DNA from: Microcebus murinus
Lineage: Eukaryota > Chordata > Mammalia > Primates > Cheirogaleidae
Reading direction: 5' to 3'
Assembly (NCBI RefSeq): GCF_040939455.1
Contig: NC_134119.1
Span: 9,350,501-9,414,500 of the forward strand
Length of the DNA stretch: 64,000 bases
Below, in pieces: positions 31,521-43,245 of the stretch. The notes beneath the pieces are model-generated. The model did not search any database and was not told where the DNA came from. It saw nothing but the letters and a program-made list of their open reading frames with translations. Numbering within the stretch: position 1 is the stretch's first letter; each line of letters opens with the position of its first letter. The position numbers and the translations under genes were made by a program.

Positions 31521-32999
31521 AGAGGGCAATTGGAAGCGGGCGGGGAGGAGGGCCTGGTCTCCGTAAACAGGAGGGAATGAGAAACAAAGACGTGGAAATG
31601 CCCTCCTCCATGGACCGCGCTACAGTAGATCAAGGAGCAGACAGATACATAAATCGACAGAAGCACAGATGAAATAGATAATTTGGCATTTTGTACTCGG
31701 AACCTACCACTCGCCGGCATTCTGCGACAGGCACACGCTAGCATATACAAGTTAAATTTAGTAATAAGCAGGGAGTTCAAATTATAAAGTCAAGTAGTTG
31801 AGCAAGTGATGTAACTTAAGGAAATGGGTACGGTATCTGTTTGTATAGCGATGTACGCCTTAGAGTGTTCAGGAATATTTTTATCTTCTCATTTGTTACT
31901 TCACCCACTATTAAATTCTGTAAAATGAAGGGGGAAAAAAAAATATCTACAAGAGAAGGGAGAAAAATTAAAACAATTGCATTCCTTGTAGAGGTCAATG
32001 TTGTCTTTAGGGAAACTAAGCAGTTAACCAATCCTATTGTTACAGGAAAACTGATTTAGGATTTGTTTAAATTAATGTGAGTAAAAATTCCACTTTTAAA
32101 ATGCATACATCTTGCATTTTTGTCAGACTTGGTTTTATTATATTAAACTGCGTGTGTGTTTGCAGGGGGAAGCGCACACTTCTTTAGCGGGAAGATGATC
32201 GATTTTTTTGCTGCTTTTGTTTCAGAGAATTTCACTGTCCAAGGAAATGACCCAGTTTAGGGTTTTTCTGCATTCAGGGCATGTTATACCAATGTGCACG
32301 CAGACAAAAAAAAATAGCAACAATGAAAAATATTCTTTGCATTATTTTTTTAAGTTCAGTTATATGTGTGAAAAGTACTCTGGAGTTCTTATACCAAAAT
32401 TCACCTTAGCTCAACATCTATTTTCGCCTATCTACTGTGAACAGGCCATAGTTCAAACCCTAGAGGAAGTTATAAGACAAAGCAGAGATTGCAAACCAGT
32501 GACCTGGGACCAAGTTGGCCTACAGACATGTCTTATTTGACGCTCCTACTATAGTACTCTAAGTGTATTAAATTTCATTTTTTTATTTAGCTGCCAACAT
32601 TTAAAAATGTAGAGATTGCATATAAATGTTCGGGTTTCTGGCTTCTCTTTAAAACTCTATCAATCTGACATTAGACCTGTGTCCTCACATGACAATTGGC
32701 CCAAGCAGTGGCTGCTTCTATAGACAGGGTCAGCTCACTCTAGGTCTCCCCAGTCCCTGCCATGCCCTACTGTCCTCTGTCATAGAAGTGGAGTCCTGGT
32801 TCGCGTTTATCATTACGCTTACTCAGTTGTTGTCCTTACAGTGGATTTAAGAAACCTACCTAATGTTCCCTGTGCCCATATCTCTATTAAAAGTGAGAAA
32901 ATTAAAGACACACCAAAGAATTCATGTGTTTCAAGAAAAATATTTCTCAATTTCAGCTTACTTGATTCACTAGTAGATCCTTATAAATATACCAGCTAA
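31521..32999. other. No gene; anonymous sequence
   Basis: AT-rich, no repeat recognised. The 172-codon minus-strand frame (31780-31262) overlaps the enhancer-like block and shows no domain. Confidence 0.45.
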
Positions 33000-33150
33000 T
33001 ACTTAACACAGCTCCTACCATGTGCCAGGCAATTTTCTAAGCCCTTTTATATATTTAAATTCATTTTCTTTGTACAACCCTGAGGCTTAATCAGGTTAAG
33101 TGACTTGTTCAAGATCCATTGCCAGCATGTGGCAGGACCCTGTAGGTGTT
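33000..33150 (-). mobile_element. MIR SINE
   Basis: Reverse MIR: 'cctaccatgtgccaggcaat', 'tttctaagcccttttatata', 'gtacaaccctgaggcttaat' and 'gtgacttgttcaagatccat'. Confidence 0.9.
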
Positions 33151-33829
33151 GGAATGTTTACCCCTTCGTATAAAGTATATATTGATACAAGCATGTAATA
33201 TAATAAAAATAGCTAGCATGTATTACATGCCCAGTATTTTTCAGGCACTATAACAGGCTCTGAAAATATAAATCAGTCTAGAGAAACTTATGGTGGGTTA
33301 CAAAAAAGCTACAAATAGGATGCTTCAAATGTTAAAAAGAAAAAAAGAAAAAAACCTATGATATCAAGTGTACAGAGGAACCTTAGAAGGAGTTTCCATC
33401 ATGGAAGTGAAAGTTGTAATGGACCTTGAAGTTATCCAAGGTTTGATTCAGCTGGAACCTAGGCTGTATTCATCCTTCAAGGAGTAAAATACAAAGAGAT
33501 GTGGCCTGGAACCCAAGAGTCTTGAGCTAGAGGGAACTGAAAAAATGGGAGCTTGTAAGTGAGAAAATACAGAACACATCTCAGGAAGAACAAGGGCAAA
33601 ACAAAGGTAGATCCGGATCAGATTTCTTCTTCATATTTCTTGCAGTAGCAGCAATGTATCATGCATTCCAGGGGAGACAGAGATGGACAAACCCTGGGAA
33701 CTGCCCCCAAAGAGTTGATACTCTGGTAAAGTACGGCCACATCTACAATTCAAGGGAGGGAGTGAAAACTGGCCTAGCAGAGAGACCCACTTATCCGACT
33801 TTCTGATGAACATCTCCATTGTCCCTCAG
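33151..33829. other. No gene; weak L2/MIR-like hint
   Basis: 'agctagcatgtattacatgc' and 'tttcaggcactataacaggc' at 33210-33270 resemble a reversed MIR/L2 end. The remainder is unrecognised. Confidence 0.4.
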
Positions 33830-34195
33830 GCCCTGTACCCCAACTTGGGAAAATACGAACCCGTCATCTTCAGCCACGTCTCCTCTTCCCGGCTCCACGA
33901 ACAGTGTCATCCTCCCAGGGTCACGACTCAGACAACCGGCCCCCTTCTTCTCTGCTCCCTCCTCCCTGTCCCCAAGATCCCAGTCACCAAGCCTGGCGAT
34001 CCCACTTCTTAAAAGTCTCTGAAATCCATCTCTTCTCTCCTTGCCCTCTGCGACCACCTTGGTCCAGGCTGCCACTTGCTCTTGTCTAGACTATTGCAAC
34101 AGCCTTCTCTCTCTGATGTCATTTTCCCTAAGCTTCCTATACGCATTCTAATTTACCTACAGCATATTTTCCCCTACTGGAGTCTACTTGATCTT
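33830..34195 (+). mobile_element. L2 LINE internal/3' fragment
   Basis: 'gtccaggctgccacttgctc' then 'ttgtctagactattgcaaca' and 'gccttctctctctgatgtca' match the L2 segment 'tggactattgcaatagcctcc'. Overlapping plus and minus frames here are not genes. Confidence 0.6.
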
Positions 34196-34317
34196 GCGAA
34201 TAGTCATATTATAAATGAGGACATACACACTGACAAGTTATCAATATAAAAATCTATTTAACACGAACAATAGCAATTTAGATAACATAATGTGCTGCTA
34301 ATTATCTCTACAGTTAG

Positions 34318-34550
34318 TGCTTTAATGGTGAAGAACATGAGTTTTTGGAGTCTAACAGGAGGGAGTTCAAAGCCCAGCTTCACCACTTACTAACAGTAGG
34401 TGACCTCGGGCAAATTAACCTCTCTGTTTCCCCCTTTGTAAAATGGTGTTAATAATAATACCAAACTTCTAGGTAGTTGTAAGGATTGAATTAAATAATC
34501 ATTATGCTATGGGCTTGGCACATAGTAAGTACTCAAAAATTATATTGTTT
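34318..34550 (+). mobile_element. Near-complete MIR SINE
   Basis: Sense MIR from head to tail: 'gctttaatggtgaagaacat', 'cttcaccacttactaacagt', 'gtgacctcgggcaaattaac', 'gtaaaatggtgttaataata', 'gtaaggattgaattaaataa' and 'ggcacatagtaagtactcaa'. Confidence 0.95.
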
Positions 34551-34789
34551 TTATTATAAAAGTTATTATTATTACATAAAGAATGTTGATTGTTTAATAA
34601 ACCAGGTCAGTGCATCCACTGCTTCCTTCCAGCACATAATCAAAAATTCCAGCATACCTGGAAGTCCTCGGGGCCTTGGAAACCGTGAAGCTAAGCAGTG
34701 TGGTTTGCCTCAATTAAGAGCAGAGGGATGGTTTCTTCTCTGTTGTGATTTTAAGTAATATCAATGTTTCATAAAACTTATTAGTGTAG

Positions 34790-35255
34790 GTCTAGGTGAA
34801 ACAAAAATAAGATAGCACACTGGGAAATTAATTTTAAACAAATTACATGTAAAATGCAAGGATTCATAATACTGTTTCTAAAGCAGTCTAATCTTAATAT
34901 CATACACTTTGCTTTATGAAGCTCCCAGTTTTAGATTAATCATATTGTTTTTTATTTACTATTCTATATAATAATTGGCTTATTTGTGATATTAATATGC
35001 ATGAATTTTTTTAGCCTGCTTCTTCAAGAAAGCATTCCGCCCGATGTTTATAATATGTTGATTTTAATATGCAATGGATGTGTTTATATGCAGATTAAAT
35101 TGGATTGCATTTATACTAAACAAGAAAACCAAAATATAGAGAGGTGCTGAGACCTGAGTAACTCTCATTAAAGCATAAGAATCCATGACACAATTTTCAG
35201 CTCATTCCCTTCTAATAGCATTACGGTACATCAAAACTGATCCTGTCTACCCTAG
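34790..35255. promoter_or_regulatory. AT-rich, motif-dense unique block
   Basis: Repeat-free DNA with many TAAT and ATGCAAAT-like words: 'agattaatcatattg', 'gatattaatatgcatgaatt', 'ttaatatgcaatggatgtg' and 'gcagattaaattggattgca'. Homeodomain/POU-site density suggests a non-coding regulatory element, by inference only. Confidence 0.3.
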
Positions 35256-35315
35256 TGCGATGCTGTACATATTTTGAGAGATAGAGAGATATTTGACTCT
35301 AGGTTTCTCCTATAG

Positions 35316-35548
35316 CAGTGGTTCTCAATGGGGGAGGGGAGAGGATTGGGGCTCCCAGAGGACATTTGGCAATGTTTGGCGATATGTCTGATTGTCACAA
35401 CTAGGGGGACTCCGGGAGAGGATGTTACCAACATCTAATTGGTAGGGGCCAAGGATGTCGTTAAACATCCTACAATACACAGAATAGCCTTCAAACCAAA
35501 GAAGTATCTATCCCAAAGTGTCAGTAGTTCTGAGGTGGAAAAACCCTA
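35316..35548 (-). mobile_element. MER5A hAT-Charlie MITE
   Basis: Reverse MER5A: 'cagtggttctcaatggggga', 'gaggacatttggcaatgttt', 'gattgtcacaactaggggga', 'gggccaaggatgtcgttaaa' and 'atacacagaatagcc'. The 8-bp duplication 'tcctatag' (35308-35315) and 'tactatag' (35549-35556) differs at one base. Confidence 0.93.
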
Positions 35549-35704
35549 TACTATAGGAAGAAAGGTCTTAAAAGAAAAATAACTGAAAATTTTTGAGCTG
35601 CATTAAGTTGAGACTACAAAACTTCAAATATTTTCTACATTTCAACCTTCACTAAACAAAAGCAAAATCACTGTTTAAAAGCAAATAATATATATACATA
35701 TGTA

Positions 35705-36195
35705 CTTATTTATTCAATAAATATTTATTGAGTTTCTATTGTATATCATAGACTATTCTAGACAGAGTCTTGAAGGGGTGATATTGAGAGATAGATGATA
35801 TATAGATAGATCAATAGATAATAGATAAATGGTATATAGATAGATGATAGATCAATAAATGATAATAGATGACAGATAATAAATAGGCATGATGTAATAT
35901 GGTGAAGAAATACAAAGCAAGAAATATATGAACTTTTGGAAGGCCTTTCTGAAGTTGTGGCATTTGAGCAAAACCTAACCGATGTAGAGGAGAGACCCAA
36001 GTAGATGCGTGGGAAAGAAAATGAAACATGGAAAGACTATGAAGTAGAAATGTGCTCGGTGTGATCAAGGAGGAGCGAGGAGGCCACTGTGAGCAAGAGG
36101 AAGAGTGGAAGGAAACAAGGTTGGGGTAGAGAGGGGCTGGAGGGTGTAGGGCCATGAGAGCCCTGGTAAAGACTTTGGATGTTATTTTAAGTCTC
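35705..36195 (-). mobile_element. L2 LINE 3' end with an internal TAGA expansion
   Basis: Reverse L2 beginning exactly at its tail: 'ttattcaataaatatttatt' and 'gagtttctattgtatatcat'. After the tetranucleotide repeat it resumes with 'ggaaggcctttctgaagttg', 'gcatttgagcaaaacctaac' and 'agggccatgagagccctggt'. Confidence 0.85.
35785..35885 (+). repeat. Imperfect (TAGA/GATA)n tetranucleotide repeat
   Basis: Runs of GATA, TAGA and ATAGATGATA inside the L2. A reverse frame through it reads as Ile/Tyr/Ser-rich peptide and is an artefact. Confidence 0.9.
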
Positions 36196-37090
36196 ACATA
36201 TTCATAGGTATATATATTTATTGAGGTTTTCTTGATTCCAAAAGTAATACATGCTCATTGTTTTCAAAAAATATTCAACATTGCAGATATAATACTTGAA
36301 AGTACACCCAAACACCAATATTAACAATTTAGTATGTATTCCTCCAATTTTTTCCATCTATATGCTATTACAAGACCATCATATGTACTATGTATTTTTT
36401 CACTCATTCATTCATTTATTACAAATAAGTACACAAATATATATGCTTTTTGACAACTTTCTTTCTTCCCAGTTATTTCTTCAACCCAAATAGTTTCGGT
36501 TTTTGTTTGGGTTTTTGTTTTGTTTTGTTTTGTTTGTTTGTCTTGTATTTTTATAGATACAGGAGGTACAAGTGCAGTTATTTTTACATGTATGTATTGC
36601 ATAATGGTGAAGTCTGGGCTCTTGCATAACTATCACTTGAATAGTGTACATAGTACCCATGAGGTAATTTCTCATCTCTCACCCCTCTATCACTCTCTCG
36701 GCCTTCTGAGTCTTTGATATCTATTATTCCACTCTCCATGTTCATGTGTGCCCATTATTTAGCTCCCACTTATAAGTGAGAACATGAGGTATTTGACTTT
36801 CCGTGTCTCAGTTATTTCATGTAATATAATGGCATCCAGTTCCATCCATGTTGCTACAAAAGACATGATGTCATTCTTTTTTATGCCTGAGTAGTATTCC
36901 ATGGTATATATGTACCACAGTTTCTTTATTCAATCATCTGTTGATTAATACTTAGGTTGGTTACATATATTTGCTGTTGTGAATAGCACTGGTGATAAAC
37001 ATATGAGTGCAGATATCTTTTGGTATAAGGATTTCTTTTCATTTGGGTAAATACCCAGTAGTGAGATTGCTGGATCAAATGGCAGTTCTA

Positions 37091-37431
<341 letters not shown>

Positions 37432-37679
37432 TCAATTCTATATTTGTTCTTTGAGAAATCTCCATACTGTTTTCCATAGAGGTTGTACTAATTTACATTC
37501 CCAATAATAGTATATAAGTGTTCCTTTTTTACCACATCCTCACCAACATCTATCATTTCTGACTTTGTAATAATAGCCTTTCTGACTGGTATAAGGTGGT
37601 ATCTCATTGTGGTTTTTATTTCTATTTTCCTGATGATTAGCAAGGTTGATTTTTTTCATATATTTGTTGGCCATTTGTA

Positions 37680-37960
37680 TGTCTGTTTGGAAAATGTTTT
37701 TTCATGTCCTTTGCCTACTTTTTAATGTAGTTATTTGGTTTTTTCTTGTTGAGTTGTTTGAGTTTCTTATAGGGTATAGATATTAGTCCTTTCTCAAGTG
37801 CATAGTTTGTGAATATTTTCTCCCATTCTGTAGGTTGTCTATTTACTCTGTTGATTATGTCTTTTGCTGGGCAGAAACTTTTTAGTTTAATTAAGCCCCA
37901 TTTATCTATTTTTGGTTTTGCTGTATTTGTTTTTGAAGTCTTAGTCATAATTTCTTTGGC
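37680..37960 (-). pseudogene. L1 ORF2 C-terminal remnant
   Basis: The minus-strand frame 37948-37715 reads in the style of the L1 ORF2p C-terminal region, with segments DKWGLIKLKSF, INRVNRQPTEWEKIF and ALEKGLISIPYKKLKQLN. ORF2p supplies endonuclease and reverse transcriptase; this part lies after the RT domain. Stops and frame changes on both sides show it is not functional. Confidence 0.88.
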
Positions 37961-38200
37961 CAGGCCAATGTCCAGATGACTGTTTCCTAGGTTTTCTTGT
38001 ACAATTTTTACAGTTTCAGGTCTTACAGTTAAGCCTTTAGCTTAAGCTTACAGTTAAGCCATCTTGAGTTAGTTTTTGTATGTGATGAAAGATATGTGTC
38101 CATTTTCATTTTTTGTATATGGCTATCCAATTTTTCCAGCACCATTCATTGACTAGGGCATCTTTTCTCCAGTGTATATTTTTGTTTACTTTGCCAAATC

Positions 38201-38905
38201 AGGAAAGAGAATGAAAGAAAGGGCATCCAAATTGGAAAAGAGGAAGTCAAATTATCTCCATTTGCTAATGATATGATCTTATACCCAGAAAACCCTAAAG
38301 ACTCTTCCAAAGGACTCCAAGATTTAATAAACGAATTCAGTAAAGTTTCAGGTTACAAAATCAAAATATGAAAATGAGTTGCATTCCTATATACCAATAA
38401 CAACCAAGCTGACAACCAAATCAAGAACTCAATCCTGTCTACAATAGCTATAAAACAAAATGTAAAATACCCATGAAAACATTTAACCAAGGAAGTGAAA
38501 GATCTCTAGAAGAAAACTACAAAACACTGATGAAAGAAATCGTAGATGACACAAACAAATGGGAAAACATCACATGCTCATGGATTGGAAGAATGGATGT
38601 TGTTAAAATGACTATCCTGCCCAAAGAACTCTAAAGATTCTTTGCAATTCACATCCAAATGCCAGTATCATTTTTCACAGAATTAGAAATACAATCCTAA
38701 AATTCATATGGAACCAAAATAGACCAAAGCAATCCTAAGCAAAAAGAATGAAGCTGGAAGCATCACATTACCCAGCTTCAAATTGTACTACAAGGTTATA
38801 GTAACCAAAACACTATGGTAGTGGTATAAAAATAGACACATTGATCAATGGAACAGAATAGAGAACCCAGAAATAAAGCCATATATCTATAAACAATTCA
38901 TCTTC
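38201..38905 (+). pseudogene. L1 ORF2 internal remnant (inverted 5' piece)
   Basis: Sense-strand L1 ORF2 DNA covering the end of the reverse-transcriptase domain and sequence after it, including the region coding for 'FANDMILY' (the L1 equivalent of the RT catalytic F/Y-A-D-D box, here with N replacing the first D). In-frame stops such as the TGA after 'aaaatcaaaata' break it. Confidence 0.85.
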
Positions 38906-39254
38906 ACCAAATGGTTTGGTTTTGTGTTCCTTTTTTTGATTTTTCCAACTACTGGCTGCAGAGCAGCAGGGAAGGAAGAGGAGACATTTAAATGAGTGTT
39001 ATTTTACTCTTTCCTCTCCTTCCCACATCTGGCAGAAAAGTAATGAATAAAGAAAAAGTAGACAGGAAAATTAGACCCACTTATCACAGAAATATTGGAA
39101 TTGGCAGCTAAGGGCTTTAAGATAGTAGAGCTATTTCTAAAGAGCTTGCTTTATTTCTTTCATTGATGCTTTATACTTATCTCCATGGCTATCTTCCACA
39201 TCTTTTGTTAGTTTTTTCCCCAAGGTATAGTAGCTATACCTTTCTAGAACATAT

Positions 39255-39505
39255 CACTTCTGTGTCTAAAGCCTCCCAAAGGTTCCCATGCATGCTGAAT
39301 AAAGGCCAAGCCCTTCTTCACCAAGTCTCCTCCCAGCCATGCCTTCGAAAGTTGTGGCCCTGTGTACTTTCAGACACTCCCCTTTTGTGCCCTATTTTTT
39401 CTGTCAAGAACATCCCTTTCCTTTACCTCAGAGACAAAGTTATGCTTCAGTACCAGCTAAAATAACACCTCCTCAAAAAACTCTCCATGACCCTTTAATC
39501 AAGTC
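39255..39505 (+). mobile_element. L2 LINE fragment
   Basis: 'tctgtgtctaaagcctccca', 'aaggttcccatgcatgctga', 'ataaaggccaagcccttctt' follow L2 ('cttcaatggctcccca...aggataaagtccaa'), then 'ctccatgacccttta' at the end. Confidence 0.65.
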
Positions 39506-40577
39506 TGTGGCAGGAGTAGATCTTGAACTATAATTCTGCATATTGCAGTTTAGCTCCCTCACCTGCTGTTTTCTTACTGGTATTCCAAGGAATGTTTCCT
39601 CCCAAGCCAAAAACAAAGACTCAAAGAACACTCAGGACTGCCTGTGAGTCATGAAGAATCTGGATGCCTGATTATAGAGGGAGTTTGGGGCCCCCAACTA
39701 GTAGGAGTCAGACTTGGGCTGCAGGAGAGGAGGAGGAGGAGGAAGAGGCAGATGAGTGACTTGGACTGCAGAAGAAGAGGAGGACCTAGAAACTGCCAAG
39801 GAGAACTAATTACCAATGGGCTTTTGTCTCCAGGCCCACAGAGCAGAACGAAAGAGACCTTGCACCAGCAGGGCCCTGCATACACAGTGCAATCTGATAA
39901 CTCCTAGATGTCCGTTCACTCTCTGAACACAGCGTGAGGGGCTTGATGTCTCAAGTAGGCAAAGGGATGTCAAGAGAAATCCTTGGCCTTTGAGCAAGAT
40001 ATAATAGAAGAAAAACAGACAGAAATGTTCTTATGTGAGGTTTCTAACAATGGGAGAGGAATCGCCAAAGGACCTGTGACAATACCCGGAGGGGAAAGAG
40101 TTGGCTTTAACATCTACGAGGTCCAGAGCCCATGGAGCCATTCCACAACGGGAGCAGTGAAGTGCGAACCTTCCTGCTCCCCAACCTCTCTCCATCACGA
40201 AGAGAGGTCAGAAACCCCTTTTAACAAGCTTGTAGACTCAGAGTGAGGCAAGAGAGAAGGTGACTATTTACTGGATGTAGGCTTCCCTGGAGAGCACATC
40301 TATGGGAAGGAGAAGATTTAATTTTAAGTCAAGTTCAGAGGTTGGCTTATTATAAGGTGCAAAACATTCTAATTTCTGAACTAAGACTGTGTTTAGTAGC
40401 CTAAAGCAACTGTAGAAATTTCTATTAAAACAAGTGATCAAAAAAAAGTCATGTAGGGGCAGGAGACAAACCTTCCCCGTTTAATAAATTTTTAAGTGAT
40501 AGTGGAAGACAAAATACAATTGCTTTATGTTTACACCCCAATATTCCTACTTGTTTAATGTTCTATCATATGCATAA
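39506..40577. other. No gene; anonymous sequence
   Basis: A purine-rich stretch at 39726-39785 ('gaggaggaggaggaagaggc') is low complexity. Frames at 39644-39907 and 39983-40246 have no domain. Confidence 0.45.
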
Positions 40578-40650
40578 CACCGCTGCTCAGCATCGCATCT
40601 TAACTCTTGGCAAATTCTCAATAAATGTCCCTGAAAGAATGATGCAATGT
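40578..40650 (+). mobile_element. L2 tail fragment
   Basis: 'ctgctcagcatcgcatctta' then 'aattctcaataaatgtccct' and gaaagaatgatg resemble the L2 terminus. Confidence 0.5.
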
Positions 40651-42634
40651 GGGAAAATTACCATTTCAAGATGAAAGAGTGAGCGCAAGAAGGCAAAATC
40701 CCATAGGTAGTTTCTGGCACACCTAAATTTAAAATAACACTAAAATTTTCATTTTGTTTGTTGCCAGGGACTTCAAAATTCCTCTCCTGTACCCATTCTG
40801 ACATATTAAATCAGTGAACAAATGAGTTTGCCTACTCACAGAGTCCCGGAAGCTCATGTTTTGGACCGGTTAGTCTATCAACACATAAACCTCCAGAAAA
40901 TAGGGACCTGTATATAAAATTTTCCCCAGATGGCCAAACCATTTGTTGAAATGCTTATCCAGATAGTATTCATGCCCATTGTTGGGAATTTGCTCTCCCT
41001 GTTTCTTCTTGAAAGGTAGGTAGGATTTTGTTTCTAAAACTTGGGGGGGGGGGAGGAGCTATTTTAGACAGAGAAAATAACAGCATAGGCAGAGAAATGT
41101 GGAAGCAAGGAGGTAGTCAAGACCCACTGGCCGTTTGGTTCAGCAAGAACCTGGGCTCTACGGGGCAGAAGTAAGAGTAAGTGGTAAGAGTGAAATCAAA
41201 ATAATGGACTAAAGCTCTTCCAAGCAGTTTGGAAATCCATTGCACCAGGAAGCACCTTAGGATCATACTTGAAGGCATTACCCTGCAGGAAAAGAGAGTT
41301 TTATCCCGGCATTTTCCCCACCTCCTTCTTACTTTTAATCACATAGTTGAATCTGCATTCAGTGGCTCAGGGAAGAGCACAAACTGTCATTGAGTCTTCT
41401 GGGCTAATTTTTTTCCAAAACCCCTGTGATTAACTAATAGGACTTATTTTTTTAAAAAATGAGAAAGAGGCAGTTTGTAAACAAATCTATGGTATATTGG
41501 ACAAAATAAACAGGAAAAAAGGTTTTCCTAGAATAAAAGGAGAATCCTCCCAGGCTAGGGAAGAAGATTTTAAGCAAAGAAGAGAAGAAAGGAAGCCTTT
41601 GGGCTCAAGAGAGGTAGGAGACCCGTACTTCAATTCCCTGGTACCCCTAGAACGGCGCAAGCCCCAGCAAAGGATGCCCACATAGCAAGTCCAGACAGGT
41701 GCAGTCATCAGCCACTTCCCCAAAAGCCCTTCATCCCAGACACAGCTGAGAGGTAGCAGAAAGCTGCTGGGCTTGTAGAGCAGATGGAGCAACGGACATT
41801 GCTCCTGAAACCTATGTGTCCAAAGCCCTCAGATCAAGGGACCTACCTCTTTTGCGTGAATACAATGCAAGGCTCCCAAAATGTGGTGCAAACCAGGAAG
41901 GGTCAGGGCTTATGGTGGCCAGCAACAAAAGCTAATTCTGATTAATGTCAGCAGGAAAATAACTGATCAAAGCATTCTTTGTAGTTCAAAAATTTCCCAG
42001 GAGCTCCAAAGAACCAGGTTTGGAGTCTCTGCAGTCAGAACTATGCCCAAAATTGATGTATAATACCGGTTCCATGACGATGCCCCATGACCAGTGCTGG
42101 GCACAAGCACTGGAGTCTAGTCTCCATGTAGTTACACCAACAGTGCCGGACACTGGACACTGACACCTGAACAGCGTCTGCCCCTGTCTGAATATGACCA
42201 CTGCCAATTGCTACTGCCAATCACCAGAACGGACTGTGTGTGATCCCCGTACTTTCCCATCTCAAGCTTTGCGTGGTGATCCGGGACTTCCAGAGAGGTT
42301 GGGAAAGCACATGGCTGGTGTTTTCCTCTTCAGCAGAGGAAGACGAGATCAGCCTTATTAAGCTGAGGCTCTTCAGACACGGGAGGGAAGCTCAGATGCT
42401 TGGCTTCCAACAGCCCCGACAAACGTCCACCACAAGAAGGAATCTCCAGAAGGAACTGAGTTTACTTTTTTCCTGCCAGCTCAGCAGGATGGGCGCTCCA
42501 AGTCAACCATTAGGTTGAGGTATAGGAAAAAAATTCCATTGTATAATACTTCTTAGTTTACAGACCAAAATTCACGTTCACTTTAGGGTAAGAGGAGGAT
42601 CCACTGTCTCTCTGTTTGCTGTAATCAGACTACC
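40651..42634. other. No gene; anonymous sequence
   Basis: A G-run at 41042-41053. Opposing frames at 41487-41792, 41881-42063 and 42240-42518 show no domains, start context or splice signals worth noting. No repeat recognised. Confidence 0.45.
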
Positions 42635-42800
42635 TAGCACAGTGGTAACCAGCACCTGACTCTCTCAGTTCCCGGCTCCACCGCTTACCAGCTGGGTGAC
42701 CTTTTGTTAATTACCCAGCACCCTCTGCATTAATTCCCTCCTCCAAAAAATGGGAATAATAACAGTACCTGCATCATAGCCTTACTGCCAGGATGAATGA
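42635..42800 (+). mobile_element. MIR SINE
   Basis: Sense MIR: 'cggctccaccgcttaccagc', 'tgggtgaccttttgttaatt', 'aaaaaatgggaataataaca' and 'gtacctgcatcatagcctta'. Confidence 0.92.
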
Positions 42801-42804
42801 GCCA

Positions 42805-43245
42805 TATGTATATGTGGGAGACTGAATTAATGGCCCCAGTTTTTCCCCGTCCCTGAATCTACACTTTTTGCCATGTCATGTTGCAGATTCTCTCACTAAA
42901 GAGACAGAGCCTCCCAGATCTGGGCTGGCCTCGTGTCTTGTTCCAGCCCATGGAATGTGATGGAAGTGACGGCGTGCCAGTTGTGAGCCAAGGCCTCGAA
43001 GGAGCCTTGTGTGGTCCCGCTTGGCCTTCTGTCCTGAGAACATGCCCAGGACCTGCCAAAGGACAGGAGATGTGGAGCACAGCCCAGTCACCCAGTGTCC
43101 CCCACTGATAGCCAGCTGATCCCCAAATATGTGAGCAGGGCCACTCAGCTGACCACCCCTGAGCAGAAGCAATAAATGCTTATGTTGCAGGTCCCTGAGC
43201 TTTTGTGGCTGTGTGTTATGCAGCAATAGCTAAATGTCGCAGAAC
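42805..43245. repeat. Old interspersed repeat, family not assigned
   Basis: 'gggagactgaattaatggcc' at the start, 'agcccatggaatgtgatgga' in the middle and 'agaagcaataaatgcttatg' then 'gtgtgttatgcagcaatagc' at the end recall an old LTR-like or LINE-3'-end repeat common in mammals. Overlapping frames on both strands here are not genes. Confidence 0.5.

Noticed and set aside
31262..31780. 172-codon minus-strand frame
   Set aside because: Low-complexity Ser/Leu composition and overlap with a plus frame and the enhancer-like block. No recognisable domain.
41042..41053. G-run as a regulatory quadruplex
   Set aside because: A single homopolymer G run without further G tracts nearby is more likely slippage than a quadruplex.
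42805..43245. Possible solo LTR of an endogenous retrovirus
   Set aside because: No clear TG...CA ends, polyadenylation layout or flanking duplication, so I left it as an unassigned old repeat.
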